Of a stretch of DNA of 43,488 nt, positions 1-8,895 are shown one piece after another (the stretch's first letter is position 1; every line of letters starts with the position of its first letter). The notes under the pieces are model-generated. The model did not search any database and was not told the origin of the DNA. It saw only the letters and a list, made by a program, of their open reading frames with translations. This DNA is from Deltaproteobacteria bacterium (GTDB lineage: Bacteria; Desulfobacterota; Binatia; UBA12015). Both the position numbers and the translations under genes were made by a program. The stretch is from assembly GCA_029262355.1 (NCBI GenBank), contig JAJCZO010000341.1:1-43488 (forward strand). Reading direction: 5' to 3'.

Positions 1-489
1 GGTGGGGTCCGCGCGTCGGAGGAGAACGGCACAGTGCTCCTCGGGCGCGACTCGGTGGTTGCGTTCTTTCCCGAAGGGAGCGGTGGCTTCGGAAAGCCGT
101 TTCGTCGGCGCTACGAGCTCGGTTCGTTCGGTGACGGCGGCTTCGTGCGCGCCGCCCTGCGCGCTGGCGCCCCGATCGTCCCGGTCGCGATCGTCGGTGC
201 GGAGGAGACCCATCCGGTGCTCGGTCGTCTCGATTGGGTGGCTCGGAAAATCGGGATGCCGTACCTGCCATTGACGCCGACATTTCCGTGGCTGGGGCTG
301 GGCGGCTTGATGCCGCTGCCGAGCCGCTGGCGGATCGAGTTCGGCGAGCCGCTCTCGGGCCTCGAAGACTTGGGCCCCGATTCGGCGGGCGACCGCCGTC
401 GTGTGCGCCGTCTCGCCGAGCGGACGCGCGAGCGCGTCCAGTCGTTGGTCGACGGCGCCGTCGAACGCCGCGGTCGCGCGTTCTTCTAG
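1..489 (+). CDS. Lysophospholipid acyltransferase (PlsC-like), 3' part
   Basis: The 5' end lies outside the window; 162 residues remain, reading in frame from base 1. The visible part opens with GGVRAS.EN and continues to FFPEG, the glycine-rich and E-P-G acyl-acceptor blocks of the PlsC/LPLAT fold. Further on are GAPIVPVAIVGAEE and a Pro-rich PLPSRW segment followed by a FGEP block, typical of the family's second half. The catalytic NHxxxxD block would be upstream and is not seen. The family transfers an acyl chain to a lysophospholipid or similar acceptor at the inner face of the cytoplasmic membrane. The exact acceptor cannot be told from this fragment. The gene converges on the porin gene across a hairpin at 509-538. 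Confidence 0.85.
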   Translation, partial: GGVRASEENGTVLLGRDSVVAFFPEGSGGFGKPFRRRYELGSFGDGGFVRAALRAGAPIVPVAIVGAEETHPVLGRLDWVARKIGMPYLPLTPTFPWLGLGGLMPLPSRWRIEFGEPLSGLEDLGPDSAGDRRRVRRLAERTRERVQSLVDGAVERRGRAFF

Positions 490-508
490 TCCGGCGCTCC
501 AAACGCAA

Positions 509-538
509 GAAGGGCCGCGTGTCGCCACGCGGCCCTTC
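509..538. terminator. Bidirectional hairpin between convergent genes
   Basis: A perfect 13-bp inverted repeat (arms 509-521 and 526-538) with a 4-base TCGC loop. It lies 20 bases after the acyltransferase stop and 30 bases beyond the porin stop. There is no U-tract of note on either strand, so it may act as a stem terminator or as a 3' end stabiliser for both transcripts. Confidence 0.7.
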
Positions 539-567
539 GAGTCCGAATCCTGGTCTGTCGCTCGGAA

Positions 568-1911
568 CTAGAAGTAGTAGCCGAGCTCTACGGCGACCGT
601 GTTCTGGCCGCGCCATGCGCCTTGTACGCCCTGTGCATTGGTGGACGTGAAGATCTGATCGGGAGACCCGTCGTAGCGGTACTCTGTCCGGAGATAGATG
701 TGCTCGGACAGCATCGCCTTCACGTCGCCGGTGACGGCCCAAACTGTCGTGCCGATCACGTTGCCCGCCGGATCCGTCGCGGCGAGGCGAACGCCTTGCT
801 GATCCTGGAACCACTCCCCGCGTGTCGCGACGGTGAAGCAGTCGAGGAAGTCGTACCAGACCGTGCCGGTCGCACCGATCCACTGGGCGTGGCGGCCTGG
901 GTTGATCTGGCTGGCCTCGGACTCGGAAGCCCAGAGGAAGTTGAACGATATGCCGACGTCTTCTGTCGGGTAGACGTCGAGCACGGTGTCCACGAGACCG
1001 CGCATGTTGGAGTCACACCCTTGTCCCTGAAGGGTCGGCAGCACGCCGGGCTCGCCGGCGCACGTCTGCTCCGGTCCAAACATGCCGCTCACCTTGAGGT
1101 ACGCGTACTCGCTCGGGTCGATGGCAATCTGGCCGATCGCCGACGGCGCCGAGTTGTTGTCGAACACGCTGTCCCAACCGATCACACCACCCGCGGTGAG
1201 CGAGATCATGTCGGTGACCGGGTAGGCCGCGTAGCCGCCCGTGTGCGTATACGGGCCGGCAAACGTGAACAGATAGGAGCGCGAGAACGTGGGGTTGGCC
1301 CACGGCTCGATGACTTCGTTGCCGTTCAGAGTGGTGAACTTGCCGCCCTTCAGCGTGAGGCCGTTGCCGACATCGACGTTGTAGACGGCGAAGGCCTGTT
1401 GAAGCGCGGCCTCCTTGTTCTCCCACCAGGTGTCCGGAACGACGCCGGAACCATTCCAGTCCGACTTCTGGCGGCGGGCAAGTCGGCCGGCGTCGAACAC
1501 GACCTTGCCGCCGAACTGGCCTGGTTCGGGCTCGGCGCGGTAGCCGAGGGAGAGCTGGAAGAGGTCGACGAAGTACCGGCTGTGGTTGGTGTTGAATCGG
1601 TAGGGGACCTTGTAGGTAGATGGCTCGTTGAAGTCCCACTGGAATGACGTCGAGAGCCCGGAGCTGATCTTCAACTCACGATTGGGCTTGGCCCACCACG
1701 CGACGATGTCGTCGAACGTCTTGTCGACGTAACCCAGCGGCGGAATTACGCAGCAGGGCTCTTCGGGTGGCGGCGCGGCCTTCGGCGGTGCAACCTCCTC
1801 CCCTACGATGACTTCCTCCGCTTGAATCTCATCTGCGTGCGCGACACCGGTGAAGGTGCCGAGCGCGACCACGGCCATTGCGGCCGCGAACGTCCCCGCT
1901 CGCGTCGACAT
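568..1911 (-). CDS. Outer-membrane beta-barrel porin (OmpL/bbp2-like)
   Basis: The 447-residue product begins with a clear Sec signal peptide (about residues 1-26, ending VAHA). A short Pro/Glu-rich linker follows, then a C-terminal half rich in alternating hydrophobic and aromatic strands. It ends in ELGYYF, the terminal Phe expected of a barrel recognised by BamA. The overall pattern, with FSRSYLFTFAGPYTHTGGYA in the middle, resembles the OmpL-like beta-barrel porin-2 family; the substrate is unknown. A strong Shine-Dalgarno (GAGGAGG) lies six bases before the ATG, which fixes the start. An AT-rich stretch at about 1985-2025 containing TATAAA on the minus strand is the likely promoter zone. 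The adjacent btu operon diverges from it. Confidence 0.75.
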   Translation of the reverse strand: MSTRAGTFAAAMAVVALGTFTGVAHADEIQAEEVIVGEEVAPPKAAPPPEEPCCVIPPLGYVDKTFDDIVAWWAKPNRELKISSGLSTSFQWDFNEPSTYKVPYRFNTNHSRYFVDLFQLSLGYRAEPEPGQFGGKVVFDAGRLARRQKSDWNGSGVVPDTWWENKEAALQQAFAVYNVDVGNGLTLKGGKFTTLNGNEVIEPWANPTFSRSYLFTFAGPYTHTGGYAAYPVTDMISLTAGGVIGWDSVFDNNSAPSAIGQIAIDPSEYAYLKVSGMFGPEQTCAGEPGVLPTLQGQGCDSNMRGLVDTVLDVYPTEDVGISFNFLWASESEASQINPGRHAQWIGATGTVWYDFLDCFTVATRGEWFQDQQGVRLAATDPAGNVIGTTVWAVTGDVKAMLSEHIYLRTEYRYDGSPDQIFTSTNAQGVQGAWRGQNTVAVELGYYF

Positions 1912-2149
1912 ACGTCCTCCTCTTCCTCAGCCCGTCGGGTCCACCTCCGCACGTGCGCGGATGCCCGAAAATCGACCAGAATTGTCCGGTTTATCTAGCA
2001 TTTTATAGGGATGATGCAAAGGAAGGGGCCATAGAGGGGCGATCCCGGTTGGCTTCGCTCGCCGGTGACGATGGTGGGCGTAAGCTCTTGAAGGTTGGAG
2101 ACTTTTCCTTCGCTTGCTAGGAGCGAGTCTCGCCCGGCGAGGCACCGAC

Positions 2150-3121
2150 GTGACTGCACACACGAGCCACCACCGTCGGCTGTCGAGGCCCTCGGCAGGC
2201 CGCCTTCGGGGGCTCCTTCGGGGGCTCGGGGTTGCGATCGGCCTCCTTGCGGCCCCGGTGTCTGCCGCGGAGCCGCCCAGTGGCGGGGCGCACAGGGTCG
2301 TGTCGCTCGCGCCGTCGGTGACCGAAACGATCTTTGCGCTCGGTGCCGAGGATCGGCTCGTCGCCGTTTCGAGCTACTGCGACTTCCCGCCGGCGGCGGC
2401 TGGCCTTCCTCGTGCCGGGTCCTACCTCCAGCCAAACGTGGAAGCGATCCTCGGGTTCGAGCCCGATTTGGTGCTGGGAGTGCCCACGCCAGGGAATCGG
2501 GCCGCCGTCGAACAGCTGCGTCGGCTCGGCCTCGCCGTCGTGATGGTCTCTGAGGACACGGTGGCCGACGCCTGGAGCGCGATGCGGACCGTGGGGAAGT
2601 GGGTCGGGCGGTCGGAGCGCGCCGAAGAACTCATCGCCCGTGTGCAGGCGGAGATCGAGGCCGTGCGCCGGGCGGCCGAATCGCGACCGCGCAAGAGGGT
2701 CCTCTTCGTCGTGGGGCACGATCCCTTGGTGGCCGCCGGGGATGCGCTCTTCTTGGATGAGCTGATCGATGCGGCGGGAGGCGAGAACGTCGGCGCGATC
2801 GGTCGCGGGTCGTGGCCGCGGCTCTCGCTCGAGACGGTCGTTGCGGCCGGCCCCGAGGTGATCATCGACGGTGCGATGGGAACGGAATCCAGCGCGGCGG
2901 GCGAGCAGAGCCTGCTCGCTTGGTGGGAACCGTACCGGTCGGTCCCGGCCGTCCGAGAAGGACGCGTCCGGGCGCAGCGGTCCAATGCCTTGCTGCGCCC
3001 GGGGCCCCGCCTCGGTGTTGCGGCGCGCGAGCTCTTCGCGTTGGTCCAAGGGGAGCCCGCTCCGACTCCGGGGCCGACGCCTGGGGCCGTGGCCGCTCCG
3101 GAGGCTCGGCCCCCATCATGA
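2150..3121 (+). CDS. btuF: Cobalamin-type ABC transporter substrate-binding protein
   Basis: Periplasmic binding protein of the helical-backbone (BtuF/FecB) class, 323 residues from the GTG at 2150. That start has a GCGAGG site upstream and gives a compact signal peptide (Arg-rich n-region, hydrophobic GVAIGLLAAPVSAA). A TTG 36 bases upstream is in frame but has a poorly spaced SD. The mature part starts RVVSLAPSVTETIFALGA and continues with YCDFPP and PNVEAILGFEPDLVLG, the corrinoid-binding subfamily pattern. A Pro/Ala-rich tail closes the protein. The ATGA overlap with the permease shows an operon. Vitamin B12 or another corrinoid is the likely ligand, with iron-siderophore as the alternative. 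I saw no B12 riboswitch upstream. Confidence 0.85.
   Translation: MTAHTSHHRRLSRPSAGRLRGLLRGLGVAIGLLAAPVSAAEPPSGGAHRVVSLAPSVTETIFALGAEDRLVAVSSYCDFPPAAAGLPRAGSYLQPNVEAILGFEPDLVLGVPTPGNRAAVEQLRRLGLAVVMVSEDTVADAWSAMRTVGKWVGRSERAEELIARVQAEIEAVRRAAESRPRKRVLFVVGHDPLVAAGDALFLDELIDAAGGENVGAIGRGSWPRLSLETVVAAGPEVIIDGAMGTESSAAGEQSLLAWWEPYRSVPAVREGRVRAQRSNALLRPGPRLGVAARELFALVQGEPAPTPGPTPGAVAAPEARPPS
2203..2226 (+). repeat. 12-bp tandem duplication inside the btuF signal peptide
   Basis: CCTTCGGGGGCT occurs twice back to back (2203-2214 and 2215-2226). It encodes a repeated Leu-Arg-Gly-Leu in the n/h-region of the signal peptide. It keeps the frame, so it looks like simple slippage. Confidence 0.8.
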
Positions 3122-4179
3122 GCGCCCCTCCCGTCCAGGCGGTCTCTCAAGTGACGCTACGCAGTGCGCTTCTTTTGCACGTGGGCGGCGCTCTGGCCTT
3201 GGGATGTGCAGCGCTGTTTGGGCTCGCGATCGGGCCGGTCGACATCGACCCGCTCGCCGCCTGGTCGGCGCCGGCCGACGACCCGACGCACGTCATTCTC
3301 GTTGGAGCGCGTCTGCCGCGCGTGTTGTTGGCCGCGCTGGTGGGTGGCGCTCTGGGGCTCGGTGGCGCGGGCTTGCAGGCGTTGTTGCACAATCCGCTCG
3401 CATGCCCCCACATTCTCGGCATCTCCGGAGGTGCGGCGCTCCTCGGAATCCTTGCGATGATCGCCGCACCGCTTCCGGCGGTGGCGGCGCTCGGGGTGTC
3501 CGGAGACGTGGCCCTCGCGATGGTTCCACTGGCCGCGTTCGTGGGTGCCCTCGCGACGGCAGGGTTGGTGCGCGGCGTCGCCTCGGCGAGTGGTCGAGTC
3601 ACGCCTCATACATTGCTCTTGACGGGGGTTGTCTTCAATGCCTTCGCGGCCGCGCTCATCACATTCATCAATAGCCTCGCCGACTTTTATCGCGCGCACG
3701 GTATCCTCGCGTGGGTCGTCGGGACGTTGGTCGTTCGGGGGGATGCGTGGACTTGGGCGGCCGGTGCGACCCTGGCGGCGGGGCTCGCCTTGCTCACTGC
3801 GAGCGCGCGCGACCTGAATGCTCTCGCGTTGGGAGAAGAGGGCGCGGTTAGCTTGGGTGTCGACGTGGGGCGCGCCCGCCGCCGAGTCTATCTCGCCGTG
3901 GCACTGCTTGTCGCCGGCGCGGTACCTGTTTCGGGGATGATCGGCTTCGTCGGGTTGATCGTTCCGCACGCGGTGCGCCTCGTCGTTGGTAGTGATCAGC
4001 GTCGAGTGCTCCCCGCGTCGCTCTGGGGTGGCGCAGTCTTCCTCGTCCTTGCCGACACGGCGGCTCGCACCGCGCTCGGCCCGACAGAACTGCCCGTTGG
4101 CGTCGTTACGGCGCTCTGCGGCGGACCGTTCTTTCTCTACATGCTTCGTCGCCAGGGGCGTCGGGAACTCGCGGCGTGA
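3118..4179 (+). CDS. btuC: FecCD/BtuC-family ABC transporter permease
   Basis: Inner-membrane permease of 353 residues with about nine or ten hydrophobic segments. Family marks are RLPRVLLAALVGGALGLGGAG, PHILGISGGA and the late block GFVGLIVPHAVRL, which belongs to the cytoplasmic coupling region that contacts the ATPase. The ATG at 3118 overlaps the btuF stop (ATGA); reading on in this frame upstream only adds low-complexity sequence. The stop TGA (4177-4179) overlaps the ATP-binding subunit start. It should work as a homodimer with BtuD, moving the ligand delivered by BtuF into the cytoplasm. Confidence 0.9.
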   Translation: MSAPPVQAVSQVTLRSALLLHVGGALALGCAALFGLAIGPVDIDPLAAWSAPADDPTHVILVGARLPRVLLAALVGGALGLGGAGLQALLHNPLACPHILGISGGAALLGILAMIAAPLPAVAALGVSGDVALAMVPLAAFVGALATAGLVRGVASASGRVTPHTLLLTGVVFNAFAAALITFINSLADFYRAHGILAWVVGTLVVRGDAWTWAAGATLAAGLALLTASARDLNALALGEEGAVSLGVDVGRARRRVYLAVALLVAGAVPVSGMIGFVGLIVPHAVRLVVGSDQRRVLPASLWGGAVFLVLADTAARTALGPTELPVGVVTALCGGPFFLYMLRRQGRRELAA

Positions 4180-5000
4180 TGCAGATCGACGCGCGGGGCA
4201 TCGCCGTTCGATACGGCAGTCGAGAGGCGATCTCGAACATCGACCTTCGCGTCGCCCCCGGGGAGATTCTAGGGATCATCGGTCCGAATGGTTCGGGCAA
4301 GTCCACCCTCGTCCGAGCGCTGGGGGGCCTTCGGGCTCCGGACCGCGGCGAAGTTTTGCTGGACGGTCGGGGGCTGGACACCATCGGCCGGCGCGAACGG
4401 GGGAGGGTGATCGCGCTCGTGCCGCAGGAGACGCACGTTTCGTTTCCTCTCAAGGTGCGTGATCTCGTTCTGCTCGGACGCTCGCCCCACACCGGTGCGT
4501 TCGGTTGGGAGTCCGCGCGAGATCTCGACGTGGCGCGTCGGGCGATGGAACGAACGGACGTTCTAGCCTTGGCGGATCGCCCGATCGACGAGTTGTCGGG
4601 CGGCGAGCGGCAGCGAGCGGTCCTGGCCCGAGCGCTCGCGCAGGAGCCGCGCGTGTTGCTCCTCGACGAGCCGACGACCTACCTCGACCTGCGGCATACG
4701 GTTCTGCTGCTCGATCTCGTGGCGACGCTCTGTGCGGAGGAGCAGCTCACGGTCGTGCTGGTGTTGCATGATCTGAACCTCGCGGGGATGTACTGCGACC
4801 GGCTGGCGCTGCTGTCGGACGGGCACCTTCATTCCTACGGCGCTCCCGCCGAAGTGCTCGTCTACAAGGACCTCTGCGAGGTTTACGGGACCGATCTGTA
4901 CGTGGCGCCCAACGACGTGACGGGGCAGATCGTCGTTTTGCCGCTACCGGCGCGGCTACAGGCCCCGGGAGGACGCGCCAAAGGGTCTCGGCAGAGCTGA
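4179..5000 (+). CDS. btuD: ABC transporter ATP-binding protein (BtuD/FecE type)
   Basis: Cytoplasmic ATPase of the corrinoid/siderophore importer, 273 residues. Walker A is GPNGSGKST near residue 38, the Q-loop is in VPQETHVSF, the ABC signature is LSGGERQR, Walker B is VLLLDEPT, and the H-loop is in VLVLHDLNLA. The ATG at 4179 shares its A with the permease stop (TGATG), giving tight coupling; a GTG three bases earlier is also possible. The C-terminal tail after VYGTDLYV is family-specific. No cobalamin gene lies beside the operon, and no TonB receptor is present, so how the substrate crosses the outer membrane is not shown here. Confidence 0.9.
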   Translation: MQIDARGIAVRYGSREAISNIDLRVAPGEILGIIGPNGSGKSTLVRALGGLRAPDRGEVLLDGRGLDTIGRRERGRVIALVPQETHVSFPLKVRDLVLLGRSPHTGAFGWESARDLDVARRAMERTDVLALADRPIDELSGGERQRAVLARALAQEPRVLLLDEPTTYLDLRHTVLLLDLVATLCAEEQLTVVLVLHDLNLAGMYCDRLALLSDGHLHSYGAPAEVLVYKDLCEVYGTDLYVAPNDVTGQIVVLPLPARLQAPGGRAKGSRQS

Positions 5001-5059
5001 TCCGCCCTGGATTCGGGGGTTTTCTTCGCTCCAAAGGCACCGAACGCCCCTGGCTCGCG

Positions 5060-5089
5060 TTGACTCGACGCGAAGCCCGGTGGTAGCTA
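5060..5089 (+). promoter_or_regulatory. Possible promoter of the nuo operon
   Basis: TTGACT at 5060-5065 matches five of six -35 bases. A weak TAGCTA follows 18 bases later (5084-5089), about 27 bases before the nuoA start. The 115-base gap after btuD is the only sizeable spacer before the eleven nuo genes. The -10 match is poor, so this is a tentative call. Confidence 0.3.
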
Positions 5090-5106
5090 CATTCGATTCT
5101 GAATTT

Positions 5107-5110
5107 GGAG
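5107..5110 (+). promoter_or_regulatory. Ribosome binding site that decides the nuoA start
   Basis: GGAG lies five bases (all T) before the GTG at 5116. The upstream in-frame start at 5080 has no comparable site and would add 12 residues absent from the family, so the GTG is preferred. Confidence 0.7.
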
Positions 5111-5115
5111 TTTTT

Positions 5116-5508
5116 GTGAACTTTGACCTAGCCAATGTATTAGTTTTCCTGCTTTTGGGCGCGATCACCGCTGGCCTGATGCTGGGACTCGGATACCTGC
5201 TGCGGCCGGACAATCCGGAGCGCAGGAAGCTGACGACGTACGAGTGTGGCGAGCCTCCGTCGGGCAGCGCGTGGATCAATTTCAACATTCGATTCTACCT
5301 CATCGCCCTGATCTTCGTGATCTTCGACGTGGAGGTTGCGTTCGTTTATCCCGTGGCGACGGCCTTTCGGCAGTTCGTCCTGGATGGCAACGGTCTGGTC
5401 GCATTTCTCGAGTTGTTCGTGTTCATCACGATCCTGTTCGTGGGGCTGATCTACGTGTGGGTCAAACGCGACCTCGAGTGGCTCAAGAAAGTCGGCGAGC
5501 CGGGCTGA
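5116..5508 (+). CDS. nuoA: NADH-quinone oxidoreductase subunit A
   Basis: Small membrane subunit of respiratory complex I, 130 residues from GTG 5116, close to the usual 120-135. Three transmembrane helices are visible (about residues 7-29, 62-84 and 92-115). The hallmark [14 protein letters not shown] with the loop Cys lies between helices 1 and 2, and the acidic VIFDVEVAF in helix 2. NuoA sits next to NuoH, NuoJ and NuoK around the quinone entrance and the E-channel. It is first in an operon with nuoB 31 bases downstream. Confidence 0.95.
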   Translation: MNFDLANVLVFLLLGAITAGLMLGLGYLLRPDNPERRKLTTYECGEPPSGSAWINFNIRFYLIALIFVIFDVEVAFVYPVATAFRQFVLDGNGLVAFLELFVFITILFVGLIYVWVKRDLEWLKKVGEPG

Positions 5509-5539
5509 GCTGGCCTCGGCTGCCTGGAGAGAATTCTCG

Positions 5540-6037
5540 ATGTCGTTGATCAACACCCTTCCGGAGACGGTCGTCACCAGTAAGGTCGATGACGTGCTGA
5601 ACTGGACCCGAAAATCCTCGGTCTGGTACATGCTCTTCGGTCTCGCCTGCTGCGCGATCGAGATGATGCAGACGGGCGGGCCCCGTTCGGATCTGGATCG
5701 TTTCGGTGCGGTGCCCCGCGCGACGCCACGCGTCTCGGACCTCATCATCGTCTCAGGAACACTCACCTTGAAGATGGCTCTCCGCACCAAGCTGCTCTAT
5801 GAGCAGATGCCCGATCCCAAGTACGCAATCTCGATGGGGAGCTGCGCGAACTGTGGCGGGTTGTTCCAGCTGGCGTACTCCGTCTGCGACGGCGTCGACA
5901 AAGTGATCCCCGTCGACGTTTACGTTCCCGGTTGCCCGCCTCGCCCCGAGGCTCTCACCGAGGGGCTTCTCAAGCTTCAGGACAAGATCCAGCAAGAGCG
6001 CTGGCTGGTTCGTGCACCCGAGAGCGCGGCGGTCTGA
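5540..6037 (+). CDS. nuoB: NADH-quinone oxidoreductase subunit B
   Basis: Peripheral subunit that carries iron-sulfur cluster N2, the last electron carrier before quinone; 165 residues. The four N2 cysteines are visible: a pair in [10 protein letters not shown], one in GSCANCGG and one in [20 protein letters not shown] is preceded by GGAGAGA at good spacing. Small departures from common NuoB are ATPRVSDL where SPRQADL is usual, and KMALR for KMAPA. These are divergence, not loss of function. It docks NuoD and NuoC onto the membrane arm. The following gene starts eight bases after the stop. Confidence 0.96.
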   Translation: MSLINTLPETVVTSKVDDVLNWTRKSSVWYMLFGLACCAIEMMQTGGPRSDLDRFGAVPRATPRVSDLIIVSGTLTLKMALRTKLLYEQMPDPKYAISMGSCANCGGLFQLAYSVCDGVDKVIPVDVYVPGCPPRPEALTEGLLKLQDKIQQERWLVRAPESAAV

Positions 6038-6045
6038 AACAGCCC

Positions 6046-6543
6046 ATGGACGCAGCAGAGATTCACCGCCGTCTCCGCGACAAGCTGGGGAACTCGGTTC
6101 TGCCCGAGATCAAGGAGAACGAGTGGCCGGTCATCGGCGTGCTGCCCGCCGCGATCGCCGAGTCGTGTCGTCTCTTGCGGGACGACCCCGAGACCGCCTT
6201 CGACTGTCTGTCGAACCTGACCGCGGTAGATCGCAAGACCGACGACCTGATCGATGTCTACTACCACCTCTACTCGTACGGCCATCGTCACAAGGTCAAC
6301 TTGAAGGTGTCGTGTCCGCGCCTCGACCCCGCCTTGCCGACCGTCTCGACCATCTGGCCGATCGGAGACTGGCTCGAGCGCGAGGCGTTCGACCTGATGG
6401 GCGTGAACTTCATCGGCCACGGGGACCTGCGGCGCCTGTTGATGCCTGAGGATTGGGTCGGACACCCGCTGCGCAAGGACTTCGTCGAGCCGGAGGAATA
6501 CCACGGGATCTCGACCCGCCGAGAGAGCTTGCTGAAGCTATGA
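6046..6543 (+). CDS. nuoC: NADH-quinone oxidoreductase subunit C
   Basis: Hydrophilic 30-kDa-type subunit, 165 residues from ATG 6046. Diagnostic elements are the central [19 protein letters not shown] and the end block [17 protein letters not shown], with [11 protein letters not shown] near the C terminus. NuoC is a separate gene and is not fused to NuoD. Its stop overlaps the nuoD ATG (ATGA). It bridges NuoB and NuoD in the connecting module and has no redox centre. Confidence 0.95.
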   Translation: MDAAEIHRRLRDKLGNSVLPEIKENEWPVIGVLPAAIAESCRLLRDDPETAFDCLSNLTAVDRKTDDLIDVYYHLYSYGHRHKVNLKVSCPRLDPALPTVSTIWPIGDWLEREAFDLMGVNFIGHGDLRRLLMPEDWVGHPLRKDFVEPEEYHGISTRRESLLKL

Positions 6544-7700
6544 GCACGACATCAATCGAAATCGGTCTCGAGCGTGAAACACCCGCCGGGCTCGAAACGG
6601 AGGAAATGACCCTCAACATGGGTCCGCAGCACCCCTCCACGCACGGCGTGTTGCGCTTCGTGGTCAAGGCGGACGGCGAGATCATGCGCCGCGCCATTCC
6701 CGACATCGGCTACCTGCACCGGTCGATCGAGAAGATCTCCGAGAAGGTCGGCTACCACGGCTTCATGCCTTACACGGATCGCGTCGACTACGTTTCGGCG
6801 ATGCAGTGTAATCAGGGCTGGGCGATCGCCTGCGAAAGCCTCGCGGGGATCGAAGTGCCGCGCCGCGGTGAGTATTGCCGTGTGATCGCGTGCGAGTTCG
6901 GACGGATTGCCAGCCACCTGATCTCGGTCGGCGCAACCGCCATGGACATCGGCGCGTTCACTCCTTTCACGCACGCACTGCGCGAGCGCGAGAAAATCAA
7001 CGACATCCTCGAAGAACTGTGCGGCGCGCGACTGACGTTCAATTACATGCGCATCGGTGGATGTGCGTGGGATATCCCGCCCGGTTTCATCAAGCGTGCG
7101 ACCGCGTTCCTCGACGCATTCGAGCCGTTGATCGACGAGTACAACGAGCTGATTTCGTTCAACAAGATTTACACGGAGCGCATGGGGAACGTCGCCCCGG
7201 TGTCGGCCGAGCTGGCCATTGCCTGGAATCTCGTTGGTCCGAATCTCCGTGGGTCGGGAGTGAAGTACGACGTCCGCAAGGACGAGCCGTACTCGGTGTA
7301 CCCCGAGTTCGACTTCGACGTGCCAGTAGGCGAGGGCAAGATGGGCGAGGTCGGCGACTGCTGGGATCGCTACATGGTCCGCATGGACGAGATGAAGGAG
7401 AGCTGCAAGATCCTTCGCCAAGCGCTCGGCGGTCTGCCTGAAGGTCCGGTCGTCGCGAAGGTCGCGCGTACGTTCAAGCCGCCGGTCGGCGAGGCCTACG
7501 TCCGGGTCGAAGGCTCCCGCGGCGACATGGGCTGGTTCGTCGTCAGTGACGGCACGGCCTTCCCGGTGCGCACGCATATTCGGACGGGTTCGTACTCGGC
7601 GATGGCCATTGTCGAAGTTCTGAGCCAGGGGCTCATGATCGCCGATCTCATCGCCGTCATCGCAAGTCTCGACATCGTGGCTCCCGAGGTGGATCGGTAA
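6540..7700 (+). CDS. nuoD: NADH-quinone oxidoreductase subunit D
   Basis: Quinone-site subunit of the [NiFe]-hydrogenase large-subunit superfamily, 386 residues. [14 protein letters not shown] near residue 25 carries the His that lines the quinone pocket. [10 protein letters not shown] and the quinone-site Tyr in the [12 protein letters not shown] stretch follow, with [22 protein letters not shown] later. The chain ends DIVAPEVDR with the conserved terminal Arg. Start ATG 6540 overlaps nuoC and the stop TAA overlaps nuoH (TAATG). The next gene is nuoH, whereas the usual order would put nuoE, nuoF and nuoG in between. Confidence 0.96.
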   Translation: MSTTSIEIGLERETPAGLETEEMTLNMGPQHPSTHGVLRFVVKADGEIMRRAIPDIGYLHRSIEKISEKVGYHGFMPYTDRVDYVSAMQCNQGWAIACESLAGIEVPRRGEYCRVIACEFGRIASHLISVGATAMDIGAFTPFTHALREREKINDILEELCGARLTFNYMRIGGCAWDIPPGFIKRATAFLDAFEPLIDEYNELISFNKIYTERMGNVAPVSAELAIAWNLVGPNLRGSGVKYDVRKDEPYSVYPEFDFDVPVGEGKMGEVGDCWDRYMVRMDEMKESCKILRQALGGLPEGPVVAKVARTFKPPVGEAYVRVEGSRGDMGWFVVSDGTAFPVRTHIRTGSYSAMAIVEVLSQGLMIADLIAVIASLDIVAPEVDR

Positions 7701-8884
7701 TGCGCAAGTTCGCCGACAGTCTGCTGAACGGCGGCATCTTCGACGGCATGCCGATCGAGCTCGGGTATGTCCTGGTCGTCGCGTTCTTTGCCTTCGTCCT
7801 TCTGAACTTCATCATGCTGGTCGCCGGCGTGACGAGCTGGCTCGAGCGCCGGGTGTGGGGCCGAATCCAGTCTCGCATCGGACCGAACCGCGTGGGGCCC
7901 CAGGGGACGATCCAGTGGCTCGCCGACGGCCTGAAGAACATCATGAAGGAAGACATCATTCCCGAGGAAGCGGACGCACCTTTGTTCAAGATCGCCCCGT
8001 ACCTCGCCATGATGGGCTTCTTCGCGACCTTCGCCGTCATCCCTTTTGGGGACGGCCTCGTGGTCGCCGACTTGGACGTCGGCCTCCTTTACATCACGGC
8101 GGTGACGGCACTGGTCGTCGTGGGCGTGCTGATGGCCGGTTGGGCTTCGAACAACAAGTGGGCGCTGCTCGGAGGAATCCGCTCGGCGGCACAGATCATC
8201 AGCTACGAGATTCCCGCCGGCTTGGGAGTGATCACGGTCGTACTGTTCACCGGTTCGCTCAGCATGCAGTCGATCATTCGGGCCCAGGGCTGGGAGCCGT
8301 GGAACTGGTTCATGTTCGACAACCCGTTCCTCTTTGTGGCGTTCTTCCTTTTCTTCGTGTCGGCCCTGGCCGAGGGGAACCGGACGCCGTTCGATCTTCC
8401 CGAGGCCGAGTCAGAACTCGTCGCTGGCGCGTTCACGGAGTACAGTGGGCTGCGCAACTTGCTTTTCTTTCTGGTGGAGTGGGGCAACCTGTACGTGATC
8501 GGTGCTCTCTGCGCGACGATGTTCCTGGGCGGTTGGCAGATTCCGCCCGTCACGGAGAACCCGTTCCTGCTCGGGCTTCTTCAGTTCATCACGTTCTTTG
8601 CGAAATCCTACTTCATCGTCTTCGTTGCGATGTGGATTCGCGGGACGCTGCCGCGCGTGCGCGTCGATCAGCTCATGACGCTGTGCTGGAAGTACCTCAC
8701 GCCGATCGCGTTCGTGAACCTGCTCGGAGCCATGATCTGGTTCATCGTTTTCCCGCACGGGTTTCTTCCGATGCGGATCGCGATGGTCCTCATCGGTGGC
8801 GGGATCTTCCTGTATTTCCTTTCTCGGGTCATGTTCCACCTGCGCCGGGCCAAGCCTGAGATGCACCTGAGTCCGCTGGCTTGA
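7700..8884 (+). CDS. nuoH: NADH-quinone oxidoreductase subunit H
   Basis: Membrane subunit that forms the quinone channel with NuoB and NuoD; 394 residues, eight or nine helices. The signature SWLERRVWGRIQSRIGPNRV is near residue 47, followed by QWLADGLKNIMKEDI and the acidic loop EGNRTPFDLPEAESELVAGA. That loop carries the conserved Glu/Asp residues of the E-channel. The length is longer than the usual 320-350 because of an extended periplasmic and C-terminal part. It overlaps the nuoD stop by one base, and nuoI begins 11 bases after its stop. Confidence 0.96.
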   Translation: MRKFADSLLNGGIFDGMPIELGYVLVVAFFAFVLLNFIMLVAGVTSWLERRVWGRIQSRIGPNRVGPQGTIQWLADGLKNIMKEDIIPEEADAPLFKIAPYLAMMGFFATFAVIPFGDGLVVADLDVGLLYITAVTALVVVGVLMAGWASNNKWALLGGIRSAAQIISYEIPAGLGVITVVLFTGSLSMQSIIRAQGWEPWNWFMFDNPFLFVAFFLFFVSALAEGNRTPFDLPEAESELVAGAFTEYSGLRNLLFFLVEWGNLYVIGALCATMFLGGWQIPPVTENPFLLGLLQFITFFAKSYFIVFVAMWIRGTLPRVRVDQLMTLCWKYLTPIAFVNLLGAMIWFIVFPHGFLPMRIAMVLIGGGIFLYFLSRVMFHLRRAKPEMHLSPLA

Positions 8885-8895
8885 GGCCGAAGAGA

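Noticed and set aside
1912..2149. Possible cobalamin riboswitch before btuF
   Set aside because: I looked for the B12 box and the conserved core strings and found neither; the stretch is probably promoter and leader only.
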